A DNA stretch of 64,000 bases from Gemmatimonadota bacterium (GTDB lineage Bacteria > Gemmatimonadota > Gemmatimonadetes > Gemmatimonadales > GWC2-71-9). How positions within the stretch are numbered: position 1 is the first letter of the stretch; each line of letters begins with the position of its first letter. The notes beneath the pieces are model-generated. The model worked only from the letters and a program-made list of their open reading frames with translations. It made no database searches and had not been told where the DNA came from. Both the position numbers and the translations under genes were made by a program. The stretch spans positions 62,001-126,000 of the forward strand of contig QHTT01000067.1 in assembly GCA_003220935.1 (NCBI GenBank), in the 5' to 3' direction. Shown here in pieces: positions 45,723 through 53,582 of this stretch.

Positions 45723-46907
45723 CTAGTGGCAGCTACCGGACCCCGAATCGGTGAAGCTGGCCCCAGCGACGGGCATGAACTCCCACTGGTACGCGCCGGC
45801 GCGCAGGGTGAGTTTGAGCACGCCGAAATCCGCGCCGCGGGCCTCGCTGTTCGGCGCGATCACCGTGGGCATGGCGGTGCTCTCGCCACCTGTGCCGACA
45901 TTGAATTCGCGGATGCCGCGAGCGTTGTCCACGGTTCCGTCCGGCGTCATCGGGGCCAGGCGCTCGTAGTGGTGCATCTGCGCGTTGAGCACGACGTCCG
46001 CACCGGCGGCGTAGAGGCGGTCCCACAAGATCTTGATCGGCCCCGATGACGTGTAGCCCGGCTCGCCCGACGAGAAGAACCGCGGATGATGCCACACGGC
46101 GAGTGTGCACTGCTTGCTGTTCGCCGCGAGGTCGGCCTGGAGCCACTGGTCCTGCTCCGAGCCGGCGCTGAACGGGACATGGCTGCCGTTGGAGTTCAGC
46201 ACGATGACATGCCAGGCGCCGAGATCGAAGCTGTAGTATCCCTTGCCGCGCGGGCCGGCGCGGTCACCGAAATAGTCGAAACTGGCGTCCGCCGTGCCGG
46301 GGTCGTATTCGTGATTGCCCAGCAGCGTGTAGGTCTGGCTCTTGTGGCGGCCCCAGGAGGGATCGTAGCAATTGGCGTAATCGGCGGCCGTGCCGTGGAG
46401 CGTGTTGTCGCCCAGCGCGATCACGGTGCCCGGATTGGCGTCCAACAAACTGGCGGTGGCCTCGTCACCGTCCCCCCCGCAGGTGCTGATGTCGCCCGCG
46501 GCCAGCAGCATTTCGGCCTGGGGAACGTTCGAAACGGACGCCGACGTGCTCCTGGGGAGACTGGAGGCGCCGCGGGAGTCGGTGACGACGAGCGTGACGG
46601 TATAGCTGCCGTCGATCTGGTAGTCATGCGTGGGCGCCACGCCGCTACCCGTCGCTCCGTCCCCGAAGTCCCAGGCGTAGCTGAGCGCGTCGCCGTCGAG
46701 ATCGACGGACCGGCTGCCGTCGAAGTGCACCGTCCCGCCGTCGGACGAGTAGGGACCGCCTGGATCGGCGAGCGGGGGCAGGTCGACCCCCGGCACGAGT
46801 TCCGTGGCGGGATCCGCGAGGGGGGCGTCTTGGCGACACGCGGCGGCGCCCAGGGCGACGGCCAGCCCGAGACACGCGTGCCGAGGGGAAAGTCGCAGTT
46901 GGCGCAT
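45723..46907 (-). CDS. Metallophosphoesterase lipoprotein with PKD domain (copy 2)
   Basis: This paralogue of copies 1 and 3 has 394 residues. The ATG at 46907 has a GGAGGAG ribosome-binding site about 7 nt upstream and gives a lipoprotein signal with lipobox AAAC near residue 23. A PKD domain (LADPGGPYSSDGG, LSYAWDFGDGATG) occupies about 45-130. The catalytic domain keeps all expected ligands: LLAAGDISTCGG, IALGDNTLHG, LLGNHEYDPG, AVWHHPRFFSSG and NAQMHHYERLAP. It ends in DSGSGSCH. It lies in the glycan-gene train, pointing to an extracytoplasmic phosphoesterase acting near the polymer, though the substrate is not known. Confidence 0.87.
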   Translation of the reverse strand: MRQLRLSPRHACLGLAVALGAAACRQDAPLADPATELVPGVDLPPLADPGGPYSSDGGTVHFDGSRSVDLDGDALSYAWDFGDGATGSGVAPTHDYQIDGSYTVTLVVTDSRGASSLPRSTSASVSNVPQAEMLLAAGDISTCGGDGDEATASLLDANPGTVIALGDNTLHGTAADYANCYDPSWGRHKSQTYTLLGNHEYDPGTADASFDYFGDRAGPRGKGYYSFDLGAWHVIVLNSNGSHVPFSAGSEQDQWLQADLAANSKQCTLAVWHHPRFFSSGEPGYTSSGPIKILWDRLYAAGADVVLNAQMHHYERLAPMTPDGTVDNARGIREFNVGTGGESTAMPTVIAPNSEARGADFGVLKLTLRAGAYQWEFMPVAGASFTDSGSGSCH

Positions 46908-47105
46908 CGATGGTCTCCTCCTTCCATGCCCCACGATTCCTTCGTGAGCGCATCGCGCCCCTGGTGCATCGCGCGTGCAAAGGAGACCACCTTGCTAACC
47001 GGTTGTCCTGTAAGGAGGATGCAGGCGCGCCGCGGGCGAGCCACGGCGCACCGCCGCGACAGCGCGCTGCGAACCCGCTATATGGCGCTGCCATGTAGCG
47101 CCTGC
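46908..47105. other. Gap between metallophosphoesterase genes 3 and 2
   Basis: A 198-nt gap within the minus-strand train. It carries a short stem near 47084-47102 (GGCGCT/AGCGCC) and the strong ribosome-binding site of copy 2. A separate promoter for copy 2 may be present but cannot be assigned with confidence. Confidence 0.35.
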
Positions 47106-49091
47106 TCAATGGCACGTTCCGCTTCCCGTATCGGTGAACGCTTCGCCGGGCACCGGTATGAACTGCCAGGTGTAGGCGCCATCATCGAGTGTGAGCTTGA
47201 GGACGCCGTGGTTCCACGAGCCCAGCTCGCTGTTGGGGATCGGCGGGCCCAAGGGATAGGCGCCCGACCCCCCCGTCCCGACCACGAATTCTCGGATGCC
47301 GCGCGCCGAGTCAAGCGTGCCGTCCGGGGTCTGGGGCGCAAACCGTTCGTAATTATGCTCGTGCGCCGCGAGTACGATGTCTGCGCCGTACTCGTACAGC
47401 GCCTGCCAGAGCGGCTGAGTCTGCACCTGGCTGCCGTGCGTCGTGCCGGAGCTGAAGCGTGGGAGGTGCCAATATGCGAGCGTGCAGCGCGCCGGATGGG
47501 CCGCGAGGTCAGCTCGGAGCCACTGCTCCTCTGGCGACCCAGCGCCCATGTCGAGGGTCGAGTTGAGCGCGATGATGTGCCAGCTGCCCAGGTCGTAGCT
47601 GTAGTAGCCTTTCGCGGGATCCCCGGCGGCGACGCCGAAATACGCGAAGTAGCCGTTTGCGCCGGGTTGGCGATAGTCATGATTGCCGGGCACGGGATGG
47701 ATCCGTTTCTTGTGACGTCCCCAGGCGGGGTGGAAGCATTTTTTGTAGCTCGAGTCCGCGCCGTCGGGGTACGCGTTGTCCCCCAGGACGAACACCGTGC
47801 CCCCGATGGAGTCGAGCAGCCTGCCCGTGGCCTCATCGTAAGTCTTGGCACACGTGCCTACGTCTCCCGCCCCGACGAAGACCTGTGGTGTACCGGGCGG
47901 GTCGACGACGGCTGTGAGCGTGTCCCACGCCACACCGCCGTCCGGATCCGCGACGCTCACGCGCACATGGTACTGCCCAGCCGCGCCATACGCGTGTTTG
48001 GCGGTCAGCGGGCCCACCACGGAGGCGGCGCTCCCCTGGTCCGTGGTGCCGTCCCCCCAGTCGACCTCATAGCTCCACGGGGCTTCGCTCTCCTGGTCCG
48101 CGATGCGGAAGGCGAGCTGGGCGGGCGCCGCTGGCTCGGTGCGGAGATCGGGGCCGGCGTCGACCGATGGCGGCGCTTCAGGCGGTGGCGCGTGGTGACA
48201 GGCCGCGGAGCCGGTATCGCTGAATGCTTGGCCCGCGATCGGCACGAACTGCCAGCTGTAGCGATCAGGGGAGAGAGTGAGCTTCAGCACGCCGTAGGCC
48301 GCTGACACGACCTCGCTGTGCGCCGCTGAGACCGTCGGCAGCGCGGTGCTCTCCCCGCCCGTGCCGACATTGATCTCGCGGATGCCGCCGACGCTGTCCA
48401 CGGCGCCGTCCGGGGTCATTGGGGTGAAGCGCTCATACAGGTGCTGCTGCGCGTTCAGCACGAGGTCGGCCCCAGCCGCGTGGAGGCGGTTCCATAAGGT
48501 CTTGAGCGGGCCCGCCGACGTCCATCCGCTGTCACTCGACGAGAAGAACCTGGGATGGTGCCAGGCCGCGAGCAGGCATTTCTGCGTGTTCGCCGCGAGG
48601 TCGTTCTGGAGCCAGGCGTCCTGCTCCGAGCCGGCGCCATACGGGACGTACGCGCCGTTCGAGTTGAGCACGAGGATGTGCCAGGCGCCGAGGTCGAAGC
48701 TGTAGTAGCCCTTGGCGCGCGGCCCTGCGTGGTTGCCGAAGTAGTCGAAGGCGCCGTCCGCGGCGCCGGTGTTGTAGTCGCGATTACCCAGCGTGGCGTA
48801 GGTACGCGCCTTGTGACGCCCCCAAGTCGGGTCGTAGCAGTTCTGGTAGTCGCCGAGGGTGCCGTTGGGATACGCGTTGTCGCCCAGCGTGAGCACCGTG
48901 CCCGAGAGCGTGTCAAGGAGGCGCGCGGTCAGTTCGTCGCGGTCCGTGCCGCAGCTCGCTATGTTGCCGGCGGCCAGGAGCACGGGATCGGACCGTCCAC
49001 TCAGCTCGGCAACCGGCGCGAGCGGTGGACGGTCCTCGCCACAGGCCAAGGCAACGATCAGCGTCGCGGTCAGCGTGCTACGACGTGTCAT
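47106..49091 (-). CDS. Tandem metallophosphoesterase lipoprotein (copy 3, two catalytic domains around a PKD domain)
   Basis: A 661-residue exported lipoprotein (cysteine 17 in VALAC). The first phosphoesterase domain spans about 30-315, a PKD-like domain about 325-425 (YEVDWGDGTTDQG) and the second phosphoesterase domain about 430-661. The second domain has normal ligands (GAGDVGTCA, VLGDNAYPD, PGNHDYRQ, YWHLPRF, AAHEHNYERFAP). The first has lost several: AGDI becomes AGNIASCG, GNHE becomes GNRDYNTG, and MHHYE becomes QHLYE, while GDNAYP and WHHP remain. The first domain is therefore probably weak or inactive. Each domain ends in a GSxxCH motif, so the gene arose by joining two complete copies. 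The ATG overlaps the formyltransferase stop (ATGA). Confidence 0.88.
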   Translation of the reverse strand: MTRRSTLTATLIVALACGEDRPPLAPVAELSGRSDPVLLAAGNIASCGTDRDELTARLLDTLSGTVLTLGDNAYPNGTLGDYQNCYDPTWGRHKARTYATLGNRDYNTGAADGAFDYFGNHAGPRAKGYYSFDLGAWHILVLNSNGAYVPYGAGSEQDAWLQNDLAANTQKCLLAAWHHPRFFSSSDSGWTSAGPLKTLWNRLHAAGADLVLNAQQHLYERFTPMTPDGAVDSVGGIREINVGTGGESTALPTVSAAHSEVVSAAYGVLKLTLSPDRYSWQFVPIAGQAFSDTGSAACHHAPPPEAPPSVDAGPDLRTEPAAPAQLAFRIADQESEAPWSYEVDWGDGTTDQGSAASVVGPLTAKHAYGAAGQYHVRVSVADPDGGVAWDTLTAVVDPPGTPQVFVGAGDVGTCAKTYDEATGRLLDSIGGTVFVLGDNAYPDGADSSYKKCFHPAWGRHKKRIHPVPGNHDYRQPGANGYFAYFGVAAGDPAKGYYSYDLGSWHIIALNSTLDMGAGSPEEQWLRADLAAHPARCTLAYWHLPRFSSGTTHGSQVQTQPLWQALYEYGADIVLAAHEHNYERFAPQTPDGTLDSARGIREFVVGTGGSGAYPLGPPIPNSELGSWNHGVLKLTLDDGAYTWQFIPVPGEAFTDTGSGTCH

Positions 49092-50059
49092 GACGTTTCC
49101 CTCTCGTCGCCCCAGCGTTTCCCCGTCCACGGCTGATCGCTCAGCTCCCGGCCCCGGAGCACCGTGCCGTCCTCCGCCTGCAGCTCGAGCAGCACGACGG
49201 CGCCTGCGCCGCATGCGACCATCTGGCCGCAGGTCGCCTCGACGGGACTCACCATGGGGCCGAGCACCTCGCCGGGCGTAGCGCGCAGTGCCGCGCCGTT
49301 CTCACCGGGGAGGTGGGCGGCGTGCCAGATCGTCCACCGCCGCCCCGCGAGCCAGCTGAAGGCGCCCGGGTAGGGCCGCGTCAGAGCGCGAATGAAGTCG
49401 TAGATGGCGCGAGCGGGCTGACCCCAGTCGATCCGTCCGTCGGCAGGGCGGCGCCGCGGCAGCAACGGCTCGTCGCCCGCCGGCTGGAGCCGGCCGGGGC
49501 GCTCGCCCGCGAGCAGGCGCGGCACGAGGCGCAGCAGCATTTCCCGGTTCGACGCGGCGACGCGCTCATACAGGGAGGCGCAGGTGTCGTAGGGCGTGAT
49601 GCAGAACGCCGTCTGGTCGATGATGGCGCCCTGGTCGACGTCGTCCGCGAGCCAGATGAGCGAGTTTCCGGTCTGCCGCTCGCCTCGAATCAGCGCCCAG
49701 TTGATGGGCGCGCTCCCGCGCAGCTGCGGCAAGAGGGAGGCATGCGCCCCGATCATGCCGGTCCGCGCCAGGCGCAGCGCCGCCGGCCGCAGGATCTGGC
49801 TCCAGCCGATCACGAACACGACGTCCGCGTCGAGCGTGCGCAGTGCTGCGAGCCCGTCCGGCTCGTTGATGCTTCCCACGCGAGCGAGCGGGATGCCGTA
49901 GCGAGTGCACACGGGCGCGTAGTCGACGGCGCCGCTGCGCTGGGCCGCGAGCTCGGAGTGGAGCGTGATGGCGCCGGTGATCGGGGTGCGGGCCGCGAGC
50001 AAGGCCTCGAGCGCCGAGAGCCCTTCCGCATGGCAGCCCACCCACCCGAAGCGCATCAC
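49088..50059 (-). CDS. Formyltransferase, probable nucleotide-sugar N-formyltransferase
   Basis: This 323-residue protein has the N10-formyl-THF-dependent formyltransferase fold: a Rossmann-type N-terminal domain with HASLLPQLRGSAPINWALIR (catalytic His near residue 105) and DVDQGAIIDQ (catalytic Asp near 142), then an OB-like C-terminal domain. The position usually occupied by the catalytic Asn of NxH reads GAH here, as in some sugar formyltransferases, though I cannot verify activity. A methionyl-tRNA formyltransferase is unlikely given the location directly after a DegT aminotransferase and a FlaA1-type nucleotide-sugar enzyme. It probably formylates a 4-amino-sugar nucleotide. The first ATG of two at 50059 is used. 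Confidence 0.8.
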   Translation of the reverse strand: MMRFGWVGCHAEGLSALEALLAARTPITGAITLHSELAAQRSGAVDYAPVCTRYGIPLARVGSINEPDGLAALRTLDADVVFVIGWSQILRPAALRLARTGMIGAHASLLPQLRGSAPINWALIRGERQTGNSLIWLADDVDQGAIIDQTAFCITPYDTCASLYERVAASNREMLLRLVPRLLAGERPGRLQPAGDEPLLPRRRPADGRIDWGQPARAIYDFIRALTRPYPGAFSWLAGRRWTIWHAAHLPGENGAALRATPGEVLGPMVSPVEATCGQMVACGAGAVVLLELQAEDGTVLRGRELSDQPWTGKRWGDERETS

Positions 50060-50063
50060 ATCC

Positions 50064-51311
50064 TCAGCGCCGATGGGTGCGCGCGACGTCGAGCACCGCC
50101 GCGATGACGTCCGAGACGTCGCGGTCGGACAGCCCGGGATGGAGCGGCAAGCTCAGCAGGCGACGATAGTTCTGGTACGCGACGGGGAAAGCGTCCGCTG
50201 CGTAACCGTACTTGTCACGGTAGTAGGGGTGCAGGTGAATCGGGATGAAGTGCACCGACGTGCCGATGTTGCGGGCGGCGAGTTCCTCGATGAAGCGATC
50301 GCGCCCGATGCGCAGCGCTTGCCGCCGCAGCCGGAGGACGTACAGGTGCCAAGCGGGCTCCACGTCCGGCCGGGCGACCGGTGGCTCGAGGGCTTCCTCC
50401 CCCGCGAACATCGCGGTGTAGCGCGCGACCACCTCGCGCCGCCGCCGCTGGAAGGCGTCCTGCTTCCGCAGCTGCCACAACCCGATGGCGGCCTGAATGT
50501 CGGTCATATTGTACTTGAAGCCGGGGAGCAGGACCTCGTAGCGCCAGCTGCCGCCCTGATCGTAGCGCTTCCACGCGTCCCGGCTCATGCCGTGGAGGCT
50601 GAGCACGCGCGCCCGCTCGAGAAACGCGGCATCGCCGGTGAGCATGCCGCCTTCCGCGGTGGTGAGATTCTTCGTGGCGTAGAAGCTGAAGGCCACGGGG
50701 TTGGTCCCGGAGCCGATACACCGTCCCTTGTACCTCGCGGGGATGGCGTGCGCGGCGTCTTCCACCACGGTGAGCCGGTGGGTACGGGCCAGCGCCTCGA
50801 TGCCGTCCAGATCCGCCGGGTGACCGGCGTAGTGTACCGCGAGGATCGCGCGCGTCCGCGGCGTCACGGCCGCCGCGATGCGCTGGGGGTCGATGTTCAA
50901 GGTGTCGGGCTCCACGTCGACGAGCACGGGCCGGGCGCCGACGTGCTCGATCACGTTGACCGAGGCGCAAAAGGTCATCGGGGTGGTGATGACCTCGTCG
51001 CCGGGGCGGATACCGAGGGTCGCGAGGGCGGTGTGCAGCCCGGCGGTGCAGGAGTTGAGCGCCAGCGCGCCAGGCGCCCCGACGAACGCCGCGAATTCCC
51101 GCTCGAACGCCCGCGTCTTGGGGCCGGTCGTGATCCACGCCGACTTGAGCGTGTCGACGACCTCCTCGATTTCCTCCTGCCCGATAACGGGTGGCGCGAA
51201 CGGCAGAAACGTCCGGCGCTGCGCCGGGGCGGGCGCGACCGGTCCTTGCACGCCCGTCGGCACGCCGCTGCTGGCCGTCACGCGAGGCGAACCGTGGGGG
51301 GCGGCCGCCAA
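50064..51311 (-). CDS. DegT/DnrJ/EryC1-family sugar aminotransferase
   Basis: This PLP-dependent aminotransferase transfers an amino group to a keto-sugar nucleotide. The protein is 415 residues, slightly long because of a Pro/Ala-rich N-terminal extension of ~30 residues before FLPFAPPVIGQEEIEEVVDT. Conserved points are LNSCTAGLHTALATLGIRPG, TTPMTFCASVNVIEHVGA, VVEDAAHAIPARYKG, the PLP lysine in FYATKNLTTAEGGM near residue 217 and KYNMTDIQAAIGLWQL. These match the ArnB/PseC-like branch. It lies between a FlaA1-like enzyme and a formyltransferase, consistent with dehydratase, aminotransferase and formyltransferase acting in sequence. Its start overlaps the upstream gene by 34 nt. Confidence 0.9.
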   Translation of the reverse strand: MAAAPHGSPRVTASSGVPTGVQGPVAPAPAQRRTFLPFAPPVIGQEEIEEVVDTLKSAWITTGPKTRAFEREFAAFVGAPGALALNSCTAGLHTALATLGIRPGDEVITTPMTFCASVNVIEHVGARPVLVDVEPDTLNIDPQRIAAAVTPRTRAILAVHYAGHPADLDGIEALARTHRLTVVEDAAHAIPARYKGRCIGSGTNPVAFSFYATKNLTTAEGGMLTGDAAFLERARVLSLHGMSRDAWKRYDQGGSWRYEVLLPGFKYNMTDIQAAIGLWQLRKQDAFQRRRREVVARYTAMFAGEEALEPPVARPDVEPAWHLYVLRLRRQALRIGRDRFIEELAARNIGTSVHFIPIHLHPYYRDKYGYAADAFPVAYQNYRRLLSLPLHPGLSDRDVSDVIAAVLDVARTHRR

Positions 51312-53224
51312 GCACGGTTGGGCCTGGCGGCGACTGCCTCGGCGGCCACCGAACCGTGCCAGGGGACGTACTCGGGCACGAGCGCCGCGATGCCGCGCAA
51401 CACTCCCTCATCATCGCCCAGCGTCATGAGCGAGACGAGGCGGCTCAAGCCCCGGCGCAGCGCGGTGGGATCGCTGACCGCCGATGCGATGACGTGAATT
51501 TTCTCCACCGGCGTCGGGTGCGCGGCCTCGTCCGAGGAGATGAGCTCCTCCTCCAGCTTCTCCCCAGGCCGCAGGCCGGTGAACTCGATCTGGATGTCCT
51601 GGTGGGGCACGAAGCCGGAGAGCCGGATCAACTGCTCGGCGAGCTCGAGGATGCGCACCTGCTCTCCCATCTCGAGCATCGCAATCCGCCCGGCAGCTTC
51701 CGGCAATGCCGCCGCTTGTACCACCAGCTGCACGGCTTCCGGAATCGTCATGAAGTAGCGCTTCACCTCGGGATCGGTCACCGTGAGGGGGCCGCCGGCG
51801 GCGAGCTGGCGCTTGAACAGCGGCAGCACGCTGCCGTCCGATCCGAGCACGTTCCCGAAGCGCACGGCGCGGAAGTCGGTGCCCGACGCGGCGAGATACG
51901 GCAGCTCGAGCACGACCCGCTCGGCTACCCGCTTCGTGGCGCCGAGGACGCTGGTCGGGTTGACGGCCTTGTCGGTGGAGATCAGCACGAACTTCTTGAC
52001 GCCGTGGCGCGCCGCGGCTTCGGCGACGCGCAGGGTCCCGACGACGTTGTTCCAAGCGGCCTCGACCACATTGGCTTCGCACAGCGGCACGTGCTTGTAC
52101 GCCGCCGCGTGGAAGACGTAGTCCGGTTCGTAGGTCCGGAGCACCTGGGCCATCCGATCGGCGTTGGTGATGCTCGCGATCACCGGCACGACTTCGAGGT
52201 TCGGGTGGGCGCGGCGCAGCTCGACCCACACGAAATACAGCGTGTTTTCCGCGCGATCGAGCAGCACGATACGGCGCGGCTGGAACCGCGCGACCTGCCG
52301 TGCCAGCTCTGATCCGATCGACCCCGCGCCGCCCGTGATGAGCACGGTCTTCCCTGTGAGGTCGCGCTCCACCTGATCTAGGTTGAGCTTGACCGGCTCC
52401 CGACCGAGCAGGTCTTCGAGCTGCACGTCTCGCAGTTGCCCGACTTCGGCGCGCTTTTGGAGCAGATCCTGCAGCGGCGGGAGCATCTTGAACGGGATTC
52501 TGGTCTCGGCACAGCGGTCGACGATGCGCTGCAGCTGGGTGCGGCTGGCCGACGGGATCGCGATGACGAGCAGCTCGACACGGCGCTGGACGGCGAGGCG
52601 GCGCAGATCGCGGACGCCGCCCAGCACGCGCACGCCGTGCAACGATCGCCCGTGCGTGTCCCGGTCGTCGTCGATGAGACCCACGACGTTCAGCTGGTGC
52701 CGCTGGTCGTGCAGCAGCTGGCGGAGCAGCTGCTCACCCGCTTCACCGGCGCCGATGATGAAGGCCCGTTTCGCCTGCGGTGCCTTTGCCTTCACCAGGG
52801 TGCTGACCTCGCGCGCGACGCGGATGGAGAACCGGAAGCCGCCGACTAAGAAAATCGCCAGCAGCCAGTCGAGCATCAGCACGGCGCGCGACATGCCGCG
52901 GGCGTGGCCGCTCAACCAGAGGATCGCCACGAACGCGACGGAGCTGAGCGTCACGGCGGTCGTGACGTTGACGAGGTCACGCATCCCCACGTGGCGCCAG
53001 TAGTCCCGGAACAGCCCGAACGAATAGAACGCGAGCGGTCGCACTGCTACGAGGTAGGGCAGCGTTGTGACCAAACGACGCAGCTCGTCCGAGGGGATCG
53101 CGAAATCGAAGCGCAGCCCGTAGGCGCCGACGTAGGCGAGGGCCACGAGGAACGCGTGAAACGCCCAGGTGAGCGGCCCCCGGTGGGGGTAGAGGCGCTT
53201 CAGCAGGGCGGTGAGGATGTTCAA
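51278..53224 (-). CDS. FlaA1/CapD/WbpM-type membrane nucleotide-sugar dehydratase/epimerase
   Basis: This 648-residue enzyme has four N-terminal membrane helices (about 15-135), a CoA-binding-like Rossmann region (RAFIIGAGEAGEQLLRQLLH), and a C-terminal extended-SDR domain with ITGGAGSIGSELARQVARF near residue 305. The active site reads STDKAVNPTSVLGATKR: the position of the SDR Tyr is Leu, as in the long WbpM-type enzymes, and the Lys is kept. Such proteins make 4-keto-6-deoxy UDP-sugars. The TTG at 53224 is preferred because AGAGGAAGGG sits 7 nt upstream; an ATG at 53302 would add 26 unrelated residues. It heads the minus-strand train. Confidence 0.88.
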   Translation of the reverse strand: MNILTALLKRLYPHRGPLTWAFHAFLVALAYVGAYGLRFDFAIPSDELRRLVTTLPYLVAVRPLAFYSFGLFRDYWRHVGMRDLVNVTTAVTLSSVAFVAILWLSGHARGMSRAVLMLDWLLAIFLVGGFRFSIRVAREVSTLVKAKAPQAKRAFIIGAGEAGEQLLRQLLHDQRHQLNVVGLIDDDRDTHGRSLHGVRVLGGVRDLRRLAVQRRVELLVIAIPSASRTQLQRIVDRCAETRIPFKMLPPLQDLLQKRAEVGQLRDVQLEDLLGREPVKLNLDQVERDLTGKTVLITGGAGSIGSELARQVARFQPRRIVLLDRAENTLYFVWVELRRAHPNLEVVPVIASITNADRMAQVLRTYEPDYVFHAAAYKHVPLCEANVVEAAWNNVVGTLRVAEAAARHGVKKFVLISTDKAVNPTSVLGATKRVAERVVLELPYLAASGTDFRAVRFGNVLGSDGSVLPLFKRQLAAGGPLTVTDPEVKRYFMTIPEAVQLVVQAAALPEAAGRIAMLEMGEQVRILELAEQLIRLSGFVPHQDIQIEFTGLRPGEKLEEELISSDEAAHPTPVEKIHVIASAVSDPTALRRGLSRLVSLMTLGDDEGVLRGIAALVPEYVPWHGSVAAEAVAARPNRAWRPPPTVRLA

Positions 53225-53582
53225 CGGCGTGCCCTTCCTCTGCAAAAGAACGAATCGTGGCCGCGCGTTGCGCGGGGCAATCCCGCTAGCTCCGATGCAC
53301 ATGACGTGCGCGCCGCCGCGGCCGGCCGGGCGGCTCCCCGAGCCGATTGCGCTACAACGCGTTGCGCCCGCCAGCAGGCGCGAGCACGCCCCCGCTCGTG
53401 CCGCTCACGTGCTACGAATCTGCGGGGCGACTTGCTGCGCGTACGCCACGCGTCGCCACCGCCACGCCCCGCGGAGGCGCTGCGGGCGTGAGGCTGGCGT
53501 CCGGTCTCAGCGGTACCGGCCTTGCAGTGGCGACCCTTGGTCCCGGGACGTGGAGTCCCGGGCGATACGGTTCGCACTCGAC
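53225..53582. other. Divergent intergenic region between the FlaA1-like and Wzc-like genes
   Basis: This ~358-nt region is very GC-rich and must carry the promoters of two large divergent units. The frame of the Wzc-like gene is open through it, but the peptide is Arg/Ala-rich and non-conserved, so I treat it as non-coding. The only clear structure is the hairpin at 53542-53562. Confidence 0.45.
53542..53562. promoter_or_regulatory. Hairpin just upstream of the Wzc-like start
   Basis: CCCGGGAC (53542-53549) and GTCCCGGG (53555-53562) form a perfect 8-bp stem with a 5-nt loop, 20 nt before the ATG at 53583. It could lie in the leader and affect translation, or be an operator palindrome. No T run follows, so it is not a typical terminator. 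Confidence 0.4.

Noticed and set aside
46086..48305. A 739-codon open frame on the plus strand opposite metallophosphoesterase genes 2 and 3
   Set aside because: It mirrors the codon pattern of the minus-strand genes, which have signal peptides, PKD domains and metal motifs. The plus-strand peptide is Arg/Ala/Val-rich without any recognisable domain. High GC makes long antisense frames common.
53303..53582. N-terminal extension of the Wzc-like protein back to 53211
   Set aside because: The added residues are Arg/Ala/Pro-rich with no membrane or domain character, and the ATG at 53583 leads directly into normal Wzz sequence.
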